Below are positions 1 through 9,764 of a stretch of DNA of 64,000 nt, one piece after another. Below the pieces are notes generated by a model, which saw only the letters and a program-made list of their open reading frames with translations, searched no databases and was not told the DNA's origin. The first letter of the stretch is position 1. Every line of letters begins with the position of its first letter. Origin of the DNA: Eonycteris spelaea (taxonomy: Eukaryota > Chordata > Mammalia > Chiroptera > Pteropodidae); the NCBI GenBank assembly GCA_003508835.1, contig PUFA01000671.1, positions 48,769 through 112,768 on the forward strand, given 5' to 3'. A program made the translations under genes and the position numbers.

Positions 1-619
1 TATGAAAGCAATATACCTCTCAGCTAATGTACTTGATTGAAGAAAAGGTATCTACCCATTACATGCATTTGAAAGTAAAGCATCACTTAGCAAATTTTTT
101 TTTCACTTTTTAGCAATTATGTAGATTCAAAATTGTGCAAAGAACAAAGGAATAAACAATGAGAAACTTGAAGTTTTATTAAAGAAAACAATGGTAAGCA
201 ATTTGCTTTTTTATGGTAATTTGCTTTATTGTGTTTTATTTAAATGCTTAAATATTATAAAGGATATGGAAGAAATTTAAAGAACTGATGTGTAACTCAA
301 CATAAATTTAATTTAAGTAAATGTTTGTTAAAGTTAAGCACTGATAATTGAAAGCTTACCATATGAAGGTTTATAATTCAGTGTCATAAGTATTTCACAT
401 TGTTAGGCAGCTGTCACCATTTATTATGTTCTAGAACTTCTTCATCACCTAAATATAAAATGCCTCACATGTTAAGCTCTCATTTCCCATTTCCTTCTTG
501 GGTTTAGCTCCTTGCAACCAAAAATCTGTTATTCTCTTCTCTCTCTGGAGGTACTTATTCTGCATGTCTTATACTAAAGCAATTAGTAATAAGTCACCTT
601 TTGAGTTTTGGTATGTTTT
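1..619. other. AT-rich DNA, nothing recognised
   Basis: AT-rich sequence with short A and T runs. I see no coding similarity, RNA gene or clear repeat boundary. Part of it may be the weak extension of the L1 fragment that follows. Confidence 0.5.
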
Positions 620-870
620 ACTTAGCAAAATGTTTCAAGGTTCATCCATGTTGTAGATAATGTGTCAGAACTGTATTTCTGCTTATTACCTACCAGTATT
701 ATATTGTACAGATTACAATAAACTATGGTATTGTGTATATCTTTTTATCTTTTCCATGGGCATTTTTGGTTATTTCCTCCTTTGGCTACTATAAATGGTG
801 CTTTCTATTTATATTCATTTTCAATATAGTGGATAGAATTATCTCAAATATCTGTTTTTTTACATTTTTT
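620..870 (-). mobile_element. L1 3' end fragment, antisense
   Basis: The wording 'ttcatccatgttgtag' followed by a passage about 'tggctactataaatggtgct' is the reverse complement of the familiar 3' end of mammalian LINE-1 (the end of ORF2 and the 3' UTR). The copy is old and has no target duplication that I can define. Recognised by eye; edges are approximate. Confidence 0.5.
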
Positions 871-1254
871 TATTTTCCAAGTCTGACATTAGGGTTTTAA
901 AAAAAAAAAAGAATATTAGGGAAAAATGTTTTTGAAGTCTTTCTACTAAAATATGTTCCAGCAAAAAATCCTCTTGGTTAGGAGTGCTTAATTGATTCAG
1001 AAAAATTAAATTGCTGTCCGAACTAAAACAAAGTGTTGTCTTTCACTTGTAAATGATTTTGTTTCTTACTTTGTTGATTTCTATGCTTTAAGAAAACTTG
1101 GTAGACAATTATGATATCATTCTAGTCTTTCTCTCTGATTTGCTCATTAGTTTATTTTCATGTCTGTTTACTTAGTTTTTTGGAGGCTTTTTACAGGTCA
1201 TCCATAATTTAATATGGTCATCTACAAGTATAAGCAACACATTATTTTAAGTTG
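871..1254. other. Unassigned AT-rich spacer
   Basis: AT-rich DNA with a poly-A run near 898-911. Nothing further can be supported. Confidence 0.4.
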
Positions 1255-3010
1255 TGAATGCAAAGGAAAAGATCTTGAAGAAAATTAAAAGCACTACTGC
1301 ATTGAATGCAGGGATGACAAGAGGGAAAAAAACTTTTTGCTGATATGGAGAAAGTTTTAGTGGCTGGGCAGAAGACCAAACCAGCCACAACACACCTTTA
1401 AGCCTAAGCCTAATATAGAGCAAGGCTCGAAGTTGTTCTAATTCTGTGAAGGCTTAGATATGAGGAAGCTTCAGAAGAGAAGATTGAAGCCAGCTGAGGT
1501 TTATTCATGTAGCTGTCTCCATAACATAAACTACATAAAGGTAAAGCAGCAAAGGCTAATGTAGGTGCTGCAGCAAATTATCCAGAGAACTACCTAACAT
1601 GACTAACAAAGGGAGCTGTACTATACAACCAGTTTTCATTGCAGACAGAACAGTCTATTTTGGAGAAGAGGCTATGGGGACATTCACAAGTAGAGAGGCA
1701 AAATCAATGCCTGGCTTCAAAGCTTCTAAGGAGAAACTGACCCTTTTGTTTGGGGCAAATATAGCTTAAATGCTTTAAACTGAAGCCAGGGTTGATTTTC
1801 TATTGTGAAAATCCTAACGCTTTAAGGATTATGCTAAATCTACTCTGCCTGTGTTCTGTAAATGGAGCTATAATCCTGGATGACAGCACATCTGTTTTCT
1901 CAGTATTTTAAACCTTCTTTTGAGTCCTGCTCAGGAAAAGTAATCTTATTAAATACTTCTACTCATCTACAATGCACCTTGTCACCTAAGAGCTCTGATG
2001 GAGGTGGACACTGATTTTAATGTGGGTTTTTTGCTTGCTTGCACAACACCCTTTCTAAATCAAGGAATGATTTTGAGTTTCAAGTTTTATTATACCAGAA
2101 CATTTTATGAGGCTTGAGATTGTAATTCATCTAATGATCTCTGCAAAAAAAAAAAATTAAATCTTTTCTAGAAAAGAAAATATTCCTTATTCTAGAGGTC
2201 ATTTGAGGATTTATAATTCATGGGAATAGGTCTTATAGCAACAATACAAGGGTGGGGAAGAAGTTAATTTCAAACCTCATGAATAACTTTGAGGCTTCAA
2301 GACTTCAATAGAGGTAATGACTGCACATGGTAGAAACAGCAAGAGTTTGAGAATTAGATCTGAAACCTGAAACCCTGATTGAGTTGCTTCCATCTCATGG
2401 TATAGATAAGAAGTTATTCTTATGGATAGTCAAAGAAAGTGGTTTCTTGAGATGGAAAGTATTCCTATTGAAAATGCTATAGAGACTGTTGAAATGCCAA
2501 TAAATATTTAGAATATTACATAATCATAGCTGAACAGTAGTCATGGGTGAGAGAATTGATTTCAATTATGAAGTTCTACTGTAAATAAAATGATATCAAA
2601 TAACATTGTATGTTTAAGATTGATTGCTCATGAAAGGAAGAGTCAACTGATATGGCAATGGTCATTTTTTTCTTACTCTAAGAAATTAATGTTGCAACTC
2701 CAACCTTCAGCAATTAACACCCAGATCAGTCAACAGCCATCAACATCAAGGACAGACACTCCACCGGCAAAAGGATTATGATTTCTCAGAAGATGGTTAG
2801 GTGTGTTGGCAATAAATTATTTTAATTAAGGTAAACATATTACCTTCTCAGACATAACGCTATTGCACACTTAGCAGACTACAGTAGAGTATAAACATAT
2901 CTTTATCTTCACTGGGAAACAAAAAAGAATTGTGAAATTGTATTGCAATATTCACTTTATCATTGTAATTTAGAATTGAACTGGCAATGCCTCTAACATA
3001 TACTCATCTG
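1255..3010 (+). mobile_element. Tigger1-type DNA transposon, decayed
   Basis: This is a long, 5'-truncated copy of a Tigger1 (pogo group, Tc1/mariner superfamily) cut-and-paste transposon. It starts near 'atgcaaaggaaaagatcttg' and keeps the order of the transposase gene, including the stretch coding for the DDE catalytic region (about 1600-2000) and the C-terminal tail (2590-2781, still open for 63 codons with a QQPSTSR-like motif). The 3' terminal repeat is recognisable but eroded and ends near 3010. Many stops and indels mean no transposase could be made. Such elements were active early in placental evolution, so this is old DNA. The 5' terminal inverted repeat is not visible. Identification rests on my recall of the Tigger1 consensus. 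Confidence 0.85.
2590..2781 (+). pseudogene. Tigger1 transposase C-terminal remnant
   Basis: A 63-codon open stretch at the end of the Tigger1 transposase frame. It covers the low-complexity tail rich in Gln, Pro and Ser, with the short motif 'QQPSTSR' near its end, and terminates at the expected transposase stop just upstream of the 3' terminal repeat. The DNA-binding helix-turn-helix and DDE domains upstream are broken by stops and indels, so this has no catalytic capacity. It is a relic of the transposon, not a host gene. Confidence 0.7.
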
Positions 3011-4060
3011 AAATAATGGCAGAAATTAAAGTTGTCTTGCCACAGGTTCTATAAAGAAAAATTAAGGCTTCTAAATAGGCGATTTAACCTAGTTATAACA
3101 TCAAGAAAGAGTTTCCTAAGAAAGCATGATGCAAATGAGAAAGGCAGTTTCACAGACATTTTAGTGATGATAGCAAGAGTTCTTCATGCAGGAAGCAGTT
3201 TGACAGTTTGAAAAGCTGAAAGCTCAATGCAATCAGAGAAGAGGAGCATACACAGATGCTGGTAAAAGATGAATGAAGAAGTAGGTAGAGATCAGATTTG
3301 GCTTGACCTTGGACACCTTGGTGTGATAAATCTTGGTGTTATTTGGTGACTATTCAGAGTTTAAACAAAGTCAGAAGTGTCTATTTGTGTTCTAAGAGAT
3401 CTTTGGGCCATAGAATAAATAACAGTTGGATGTGTGGAGACTCCCTTACATGGTAAATAAAATGCTTTTTTGTAAAAGAGCCATTATTGTTATTAGTGAA
3501 GAATAATGAAGGTGACTCAGGTGTTTACAGGGTAAAATGTATCTGACTTACTGAAAAGGTGAATATAGATAGTGAAGGTGAGAAGTGTGAAAGACACCTG
3601 TCAGCTTGAATTAGATGTTTTTGTGATTTCTTTTAAGAATAACATCCACATTTAGGAAGAATATATGGCATAGATGATGGGGCTTTGTTCATCCATCAGG
3701 AGACCAAATCAAAGTCATGAGAGAAACATGAAGAAAACAGCAAGAAAAGTCTCCTGAGTCCTAGATGAAGAAGCCCTATAACTAGGGAGACAAATAAGAA
3801 ATCATGCTGCACAAAGGGAGGAGGTAGGATGGGGCCAGGACATGAGGATGTCCTGTGCTGAAGAGCTGACTGTGACAGAGACATGCAGCAGCCTGCAGCT
3901 GAAGACACCTCAAAATGGGGCCATGTGTTCAAACAGACTTTTGCAGTGATGGACCTCCTCCATCTGAACATCAGCAACTGGTCAGCTATGCAGGGGGCAC
4001 CAGGGACTTCCAGAGGGGCAACTGAGCTTTCTAAGTGAAGGTCAGAGGTGAGGCTCTCTT
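3011..4060. other. Unassigned sequence between Tigger1 and HAL1/L1
   Basis: Moderately AT-rich, with no recognisable coding or repeat family. The open frame at 3696-3977 on the minus strand shows no domain and is judged to be chance. Confidence 0.4.
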
Positions 4061-4399
4061 GCAGAATGCATGTGGATGCAGCACCGCCATGGCAGAGACA
4101 TCATCATACAGGATAACATAGATCACTCTATTCAGAGGTCCCCCTCAAAGTCTGCCTCCCCCAATTCAAGGATCCACACAAAGCCATATCCATGTATGTC
4201 TTCAGCAAATCATGAACTCCTTGCTGAGCACAGTCACAATAGTGGCAGCTCGCCCCAGTTTCTGGTATGATTTCTGAGGCCGCATTCAGCACAGTGTCTT
4301 TGGATTGCTTGCTGAATCTTAACTGGTGGCTGCAGAGGTGTACAGGCTGGGGCTAAACTTAGACTGCTGCTGATCCCCTCTCAGGACTGTGCCATGGGA

Positions 4400-5419
4400 C
4401 ACCTATCACACAAAGCCATTCTAATAAAATCAGGACACAGGACCTTTGCTTAGTACAAAGAACCAGACACTGAAGGGCAGCCAAAATGGAAAGACAAAGG
4501 AGCGAACCAAATGAAAGAACAGAACAGAGCTCCAGAAACAATGGAGTGAAGCCATCTAATAGATAGATGCAGAGTTCCAAACACTGGTCATAAAGATGCT
4601 CAATGAACTTAGGGGTAGTGTAGATGCATTCACCAGGAACTTTAATAAAGTAATTAAAACAAAAACATGAAAATGGGAATTATAAAATGGGACCAGTCAG
4701 AAGTAAAGAACACATTATCTGTGATGAAAGTATATTGCGGTGTGGGGGAGTGGGGTAACAGAGTGGATAAAGAAGAGGCTCAAATACTCATATGGATGAT
4801 GGAGAAGCCAAGGACATTCAAACAGAATGGCAAGGAAAAAGAAGCCAAACATATAAAACCTATGGAGCCTATTGGACACAATTACATTTTAAAATATCCA
4901 TACCATGGGGTAATTGAAAAAAACCTAGAAATTGAAGAGCAACTTGAAGAAATAATTATGGAGCAATTCATTAACATAATGAAGGAAATAGACATATAAA
5001 ACAGGAAGCTCAAAGTCCCAAAAAACAGGTCCTAAATAGGATCACCCCAAGACATATCCTAATTAAAATGACAAAGGTTAAATACAAAGAGGGAATCTTA
5101 AAAGCAGCAAAAGAAAAACAATTACTGATGTATTAAGGAGCACAGAGAAGTCTGGCAGCTGATTTCACAAAAGAAACTAAGCAGGACAGAAGGGCTTGGC
5201 ACAAAATATTTGACATGATGAAAACCCAAGATTCACAACCAAGAATACTTTCTCCAGCAAATCTATCATTTAGAGTTGAAGAACAGATAAAGAACTTCCC
5301 AGTCAAAAAAGCGAAAGGAATGTATACACACCAAGCCAGTATTACATAAAATGTTGGAGGGACTTCTTTCAGAAGAAAAAACATGTATCAAAAACAGGAA
5401 TAAAGAGTGGTGATAATTG
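4400..5419 (+). mobile_element. HAL1/L1-like element, 5' part
   Basis: From about 4480 ('ccaaaatggaaagacaaagg') the sequence follows a HAL1 or L1 ORF1-type element: an A-rich stretch telling of 'gttccaaacactggtcataa' and 'atgctcaatgaacttag', then the typical 'gtctggcagctgatttc' and 'aagaatactttctccagcaa' passages. A 110-codon open stretch at 4667-4999 is an ORF1-like relic with charged residues. The element is interrupted at 5420 by the tandem provirus and resumes after 14498. HAL1 elements are L1 derivatives that keep only ORF1; I cannot separate HAL1 from old L1 with certainty. Confidence 0.65.
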
Positions 5420-5425
5420 CATTGC
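5420..5425. other. Target-site duplication, left (CATTGC)
   Basis: The six bases CATTGC directly precede the first LTR and are repeated exactly after the third LTR at 14493-14498. Six-base duplications are typical of betaretroviral integrases. The match shows that the whole three-LTR structure descends from one integration event. Confidence 0.9.
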
Positions 5426-5846
5426 TGTCGGGAGCCATTTTGAGACACTAAAGAAGTCGCGTAGCTTACAGCCATAAAGCAGTTACTGAGACTGCTTAAA
5501 CAATGGTTCAAGGAAGCAGGGATTTGAGTTAAACATTACTGACCCTAAAGGAGAGGATTGCCTCCTAAAGAAATCCTTTTGAGATAGTGGAATGTTTTAC
5601 AAAAAGCAAGGATGTTTGCACCCTGAGGGAAGGAAGTATAGGAACTTATGTAAATGTCAGCATTCCTATGGTAATGTCCTCTGTGCCTTGCTATTGTGTT
5701 CGAAATATAAGGGCTGTGCTAAATAAACTCGAGGCTGCAGCATTGACTGTATGCCCTCCCAAAGCGCTTTCCTGTCTCTCTTTTTTCCTTAGGCTTCACT
5801 CAGCCTCTTTTAGGTGCTGTTCGACTTTAGCCGGCTGGCTCCGGCA
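5426..5846 (+). repeat. LTR 1 of tandem provirus
   Basis: Begins TGTCGGGAGCC and ends CTCCGGCA, so it has the canonical TG...CA ends. A TATA-like 'tataag' lies at 5706-5711 and the polyadenylation signal AATAAA at 5722-5727. The order U3, TATA, poly(A) signal implies a short R, as in some betaretroviruses. It is close to identical to the LTRs at 9765 and 14066. Confidence 0.92.
5706..5727 (+). promoter_or_regulatory. LTR core promoter and poly(A) signal
   Basis: TATAAG at 5706 followed 16 bases later by AATAAA at 5722. The expected start site is some 25-30 bases after the TATA motif, which would leave the AATAAA at the end of U3. The same pair recurs in LTR 2 (AATAAA 10062-10067) and LTR 3 (14366-14371). 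Function is inferred from position only. Confidence 0.55.
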
Positions 5847-5848
5847 AG

Positions 5849-5866
5849 TGGCGCCCGAACAGGGAC
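5849..5866 (+). other. Primer-binding site, tRNA-Lys3 type
   Basis: TGGCGCCCGAACAGGGAC is an 18-base match to the complement of the 3' end of tRNA-Lys3, the primer used by mouse mammary tumour virus and lentiviruses. It starts two bases after the LTR end, as expected. It remains perfect here and in the second unit (10188-10205). Confidence 0.93.
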
Positions 5867-5880
5867 CTGAATTTGGGACG

Positions 5881-5967
5881 GAACGTTGACGAACGTTGAG
5901 GTGAAGACCGCCACCGCAGGAGAAAGGGGGGGCCCCCCGAGTATAAAGCCGAGTGATCAGCAGAGGT
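5881..5967 (+). promoter_or_regulatory. Proviral leader: palindromes and splice donor
   Basis: The leader contains the repeat GAACGTTGA at 5881-5889 and 5891-5899, each with the palindrome AACGTT, and a GC palindrome GGGGGGCCCCCC near 5927-5938. Such self-complementary sites in retroviral leaders often start genome dimerisation. A strong 5' splice-site consensus CAGAG/GTGAGTG lies at 5961-5970 (GT at 5966) and would be the donor for the env message. Roles are inferred from position and sequence. Confidence 0.6.
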
Positions 5968-6089
5968 GAGTGCGGTGGAACAGTCCGGGAGTAAGAAAGA
6001 CACCACATAAAGTGAGCGCTCAGAAAAGTAAGGGTTGCGGTGTTTGTAAATAGATAGAAAAAGAGGAAAGTCGACTTAAATAAAGTAAA

Positions 6090-6720
6090 ATGGGAAATGG
6101 AAACGGTCACATGCTTTATGTATATATGCTTAAGAATATGCTCCGGGCTAGAGGAACCAAGGTAGGGCATCAACAATTGTGTAATTTTTTAGAGTTTGTA
6201 AAGAAAGTTTGTCCTTTGTTTCCTGAGGGGGGAACAGTGTATATAGGAACATGGAAAAAGGTGAAAGAAAAACTACAAGATTATTATGCTCATGGGCCTG
6301 GCAAAGTGCCTGCAGATACTTTTGGCTTGTGGACTTTAATTAGAGATAGTTTAGATCCCAGGCATGAGAGGGATAAGGCCTGGGAAAGCCAGAAAGGGGA
6401 AGAAAAATGGGACAATATAGGAGATGTCCCGCCATTTGAAAAGGAGAATGAGATTAGACCTACTGCCCCACCTGAAGAGACTAGCGGGAAACCTTGTGAT
6501 CTAATGCTAACATCATAAAGATAGAGAGGAGCCTTTGAGCCCCAGAGATGCAAAAGAGCTGGAGGAAGAAGCCACACACACACAGTTCCATACCAATGGA
6601 GGCTGTTTCCCATTTATCGAGGCTGTTGGCTCTGATCATACAGCTAAGGAATTAGAGAAAGTTGTTCATGGTTTGCAAACTGCTGTGCATCTACTTAGAA
6701 CTCAATACAGAATGTGTTAG
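6090..6720 (+). pseudogene. gag: gag remnant, unit 1 (matrix domain)
   Basis: A 142-codon open frame (6090-6518) starts MGNGNG, giving the N-terminal glycine needed for myristoylation, and has the helical pattern of a betaretroviral matrix protein, including a 'CNFLEFVKKVCPLFPEGG' segment and 'DTFGLWTLIRDSL'. In the virus this domain targets Gag to membrane. The frame ends at 6518; similarity continues in another frame to about 6720 (an acidic 'ELEEEA' stretch), so the gene is frameshifted and then lost. Capsid, nucleocapsid and protease are absent. The start is the first ATG after the leader. This matrix-only frame is still open here but broken in unit 2. Confidence 0.82.
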
Positions 6721-7235
6721 TATTTACAACTTTTGATAAATTCTCTAGAAATTAAGGCTACTAAGAGTTATGAAATCTAGTATAAGTAAATGATTTACTA
6801 GGAATAATGCAAGTAAAAGAAAATCTGTATGCAAAGTATGTGTTTTGAGATATGAAGGATGTTTTTTTTAAGAAAAAGAGTAATTTTATCCTAAAATAGT
6901 TTCAGGTTATTTAAAGGTCATTTGAGGCACAAAAGAAGGTATAAAGTATAGAGATTTGTTTTGAAGGGAATTGAAGGAAAGGTGTTTGTCTTAAAGTTGG
7001 TTTTTTCTGAGTGAATGAGAAGAATCAAACTGAAGGAAGGAGAAAAGTAGTAGAGGTTTGTGAGGAGAAATCCTGAGAGGAAAATAAAGGACAAGAACAT
7101 GAGTGAACATATGAAGTTGTAAAAGAAAGAAAGAAAATCTTATTGTATACAGTTGATAATTTATTGTGCTTTATAGTCTTTATTACGTCTTTGATTATTT
7201 TTAACACAAATTTTTTCATTTGGAAAAACTGCTCT
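6721..7235. other. AT-rich non-coding internal segment, unit 1
   Basis: AT-rich stretch between gag and pol remnants, present in both units (equivalent 11038-11560). It shows no retroviral coding similarity that I can recognise and occupies the place of capsid, protease and the first part of pol. It may be a rearranged leftover or an old insertion in the source provirus. Confidence 0.5.
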
Positions 7236-7520
7236 GGAAAAGTATAGGCTCGAGATAGCTCCTGAGAATATACAAGATTCTGTTCAATATTGAGGATATA
7301 AAATTTTGCAACAGAAACTTACTCTTCAAAAAATAGAAATTAGGAGAGGAGCTCTCAATACTGTTAATAATTTTCAAAAATTATTGAGAGATATTAATTG
7401 GCTCTGTCCTTCCCTTTATCCTCACATGTGCTTTAACTAATTTGTTCTCTATTTTAGAAGGGCCCACTGCATTGGATAGTCCTTGGAAACTAACACCGCT
7501 GGTGGAAAAGGAATTTTAAA
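7236..7520 (+). pseudogene. pol: pol fragment, unit 1 (RT thumb/connection)
   Basis: Read with stops, the plus strand encodes a run resembling the part of betaretroviral reverse transcriptase downstream of the catalytic YxDD box. '[19 protein letters not shown]' is the clearest part, followed by a 'SPWKLTPLVEKEF'-like tail after a frameshift. The fingers, palm and catalytic aspartates are missing, as is RNase H. In-frame stops at several points make it non-functional. The same fragment is in unit 2 near 11560-11840. Confidence 0.7.
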
Positions 7521-8101
7521 TACTGTATTTTTGAAAGACACTCTTGTAGTCACAAACTTGCATTGCTCAGGTTTCATTATTGTGTGGTAAAGGGTCTTTC
7601 TCTAACTTGAAATTTAAAAACTTTTTATGATTTTCTTTTTCTTTTATTGGTTAATTAGTCTAAAACTTAGGACATTTTATCATGGAGTTAACAGTGAAAT
7701 AACATGATTTTGTATTGGAAATGAAAAAGTAATGACTAAATTACAAATTTCAGTGCTTTTAAAGGTACTTTCTGTTCCTGTTTCTGTTGACCAGTCACCA
7801 GGGGTCCATGGAGAGACTGGACGCAGTCATATCTCCCGGACCATGGCCAGGCTGCGGGATGCCGCCTCCTGTGCCCTGTTGTCAAAGTCTGTTTATTGTC
7901 TTTAGTCTTGTCTAAGTGGTAGGTGGCAAATTTCTCTAGGCCCACCTACACCTCAGTAATTGTCCTTGTCTGAGTGTCTGTTCTGTGTTTTCTGTTTTGT
8001 GTTTTCTGCGCAAGCGTTAGAGGGGGAAAAAACCAGTGTTCACAGAAGACACCCTTGGGGTGTCTCCTGCAACATTTCTAAGAAGGATAAGCTTATAAAA
8101 T
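7521..8101. other. Non-coding internal segment with PPT-like tract, unit 1
   Basis: No clear coding similarity. A GC-richer stretch at about 7790-7880 and a T-rich, 'tgtgttttctg'-repeating stretch near 7980-8010 are shared with unit 2. It ends in a purine tract at 8102-8113 that matches the true 3' polypurine tract (see findings). Confidence 0.45.
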
Positions 8102-8113
8102 AAAAAAGGGGGA
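8102..8113 (+). other. Internal polypurine tract-like site, unit 1
   Basis: AAAAAAGGGGGA here matches the 3' polypurine tract at 9751-9764. The unit 2 equivalent lies at 12412-12427. Its position just before the integrase tail and env resembles a central polypurine tract, but a role is unproven. Confidence 0.45.
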
Positions 8114-8174
8114 ATATGGTATACCCGAGACAGAGGCTTTATAGAGCATTATAGATTTTTAAAATTTTTTAAAT

Positions 8175-8395
8175 CTAGATGAACAAGGTAGCACAGCAGC
8201 TTATCAGCATTGGGTGAAACAGGCCGGTGAGCCTTTGCAGCAGCCAGTATACTACAAGGATCTAACGGGATTGGGTGCCTGCTGAGGTGCTGAAATGGGG
8301 CGAGGTTTTGCTTATATCTCTACAGGAACAGAGAAAGCTGCTCCCGATGATGATGCTGATAGGCCATCTTCTGATGTTTGAAGAAGAGCTATATT
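8175..8395 (+). pseudogene. pol: pol fragment, unit 1 (integrase C-terminus)
   Basis: The translated stretch is like the C-terminal DNA-binding domain of a betaretroviral integrase: a 'WVKQAGEP' lead, then 'PVYYKDLTG', 'WVPAEVLKWG' and a short end overlapping the start of env. A one-base loss in the 'GDW' region shifts the frame in unit 1; unit 2 keeps it better (12522-12650). The zinc-binding HHCC domain and DDE catalytic core are absent from both units. Confidence 0.72.
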
Positions 8396-9541
8396 GGACC
8401 TATGTACCGGATCCACCAATTTTTAATCCGTCCATTTGGGAAGGCCCAGAAATTGTGGTGAGAGTAAATGACACACAACTGTTAGATCAGCCATCTTTGG
8501 GGCAGATGCAAGGAGTAAATGAACCAGGATTTAATTATACTGGAATGGGAGAAGGATTGCCCATCTGCTTTAGTAAGAACAACACAAATCCTGGATTGGT
8601 CAGGTGGAACCAACGGACACATTGGAGGTTATAGACTGAACACCAGTTGGACAGTGGGACTATGGTGGACTGATGAGGAGTTTCCTCAAACTTGTGTGGA
8701 AGTTGGGCGCAGTGATGGGAGAGCTGCACCCTGTGGGATGGACTCCTCAGATAGCAGACACGAATGTAACAGCATGTGTTGCTCCACCGCAAGTGCTGTT
8801 GGTTGGTGAAATTAATATCAACATAGAAGGAGATTTAATGTTACATGTTATAACTGCAATTTAGCTAACTGTATTTCTTTTGTTCTGGAAGGAACTACTG
8901 TAATGGTTTTTCATCAAACCTTTTTTGTGGTGGTTCATGTTTATGTTCTGGGCCTTGGTATGCTGACCAGGGTCTCCAGGTGTTAGTCTCATACTGTGCA
9001 AAATGCTAATAATTTGTCTAAAAATGTTACGATGGCTTTAGGAACCCAGGATAATATTGACAAGTTAGAACAGAAGCTTGATGCATTATATAGTCTAGTT
9101 ATGTATTTAGGAGATGAAATCCAAGGTCTAAAAGTGAGATCTCATTTGGAATGTCATGCAGCATATCAGTGGATTTGTGTTACTTCAAAAACTTATAATG
9201 AAAGTCAACATGGATGGGATCGCATGTGCTCTCATCTCCAAGGTGTCTGGCATGATGCTAACATGTCCTTAGATTTAATACGACTGCATAGAGAAATTCA
9301 GGGACTGAAGGAAGCGGGACCCCTTCAGTTTGCAGCTGAAGAGGGCTCAAAATTTTTACAACATCTAAAGTTTTTTACCATCTTGGTCTCCTTTGGGTCA
9401 TTTGCTTATTTCGGTTTTAGCCTTGGGCCTTTGTATAACTATAGGCCTATGTCTGCTTCCATTTTGATGAAATACTTCTTCAATTCCCTGCTAAAGATTC
9501 GGGCAGAGATGCATGGTCTCAGGCTCCAGGCTCAGGCTTGA
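8360..9541 (+). pseudogene. env: env remnant, unit 1 (SU and TM)
   Basis: The SU part is open at 8275-8634, with sugar-site motifs NDT and NYT, and is then broken by frameshifts. The TM part has an open frame of 181 codons (8996-9541). It shows a heptad-like helix ('KLEQKLDALYSLVMYLGDEI'), a cysteine-bounded loop typical of betaretroviral TM, a hydrophobic membrane anchor near residues 127-150 ('FFTILVSFGSFAYFGF') and a short cytoplasmic tail. The fusion peptide and cleavage-site region before it is disrupted. The product, if any, would be a TM fragment without a signal peptide. The CTE begins about 30 bases after its stop. Confidence 0.78.
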
Positions 9542-9571
9542 GCCAGCTATATCTTGCATCTCCCATTTGCA

Positions 9572-9716
9572 GAGGCTGGTAGTCAAAGACGGGTAAGAAT
9601 CCTTCAGGGCTGGGACCAACCTAAGACAGGGCATGATTGCAAGACTTTCATGTGCCAATGACGGGTAAGGCCCAGACCTGTGGAGGGTCGCCTAAGACAG
9701 GCACAGTCTATCTGTA
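9572..9716 (+). promoter_or_regulatory. Constitutive transport element (CTE), unit 1
   Basis: Between the env stop and the polypurine tract lie two copies of each half of the CTE loop: AAAGACGGGTAAG (9585-9597) and ATGACGGGTAAGG (9658-9670), with CCTAAGACAGG at 9620-9630 and CCTAAGACAGGC at 9691-9702. The spacing allows the two-loop hairpin of simian type D retroviruses: 'cagggctggg' (9605-9614) pairs with 'cccagacctg' (9671-9680), and 'ggcatga' with 'tcatgtgcc' forms the top. In those viruses each loop binds host NXF1 (TAP) and exports unspliced RNA without a viral Rev-like protein. The element is almost unchanged in unit 2. Confidence 0.9.
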
Positions 9717-9750
9717 CCATAGCTGGGAAAGCTTTGGCATTTTAATAAAT

Positions 9751-9764
9751 AAAAAAGGGGGAGA
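9751..9764 (+). other. 3' polypurine tract, unit 1
   Basis: AAAAAAGGGGGAGA directly abuts the TG of LTR 2. This is the plus-strand primer site of reverse transcription. The same tract precedes LTR 3 at 14052-14065. Confidence 0.88.

Noticed and set aside
5849..5866. Fragment of a tRNA-Lys gene
   Set aside because: Only the 18 bases of the primer site match; no tRNA body follows, and the position right after the LTR explains it.
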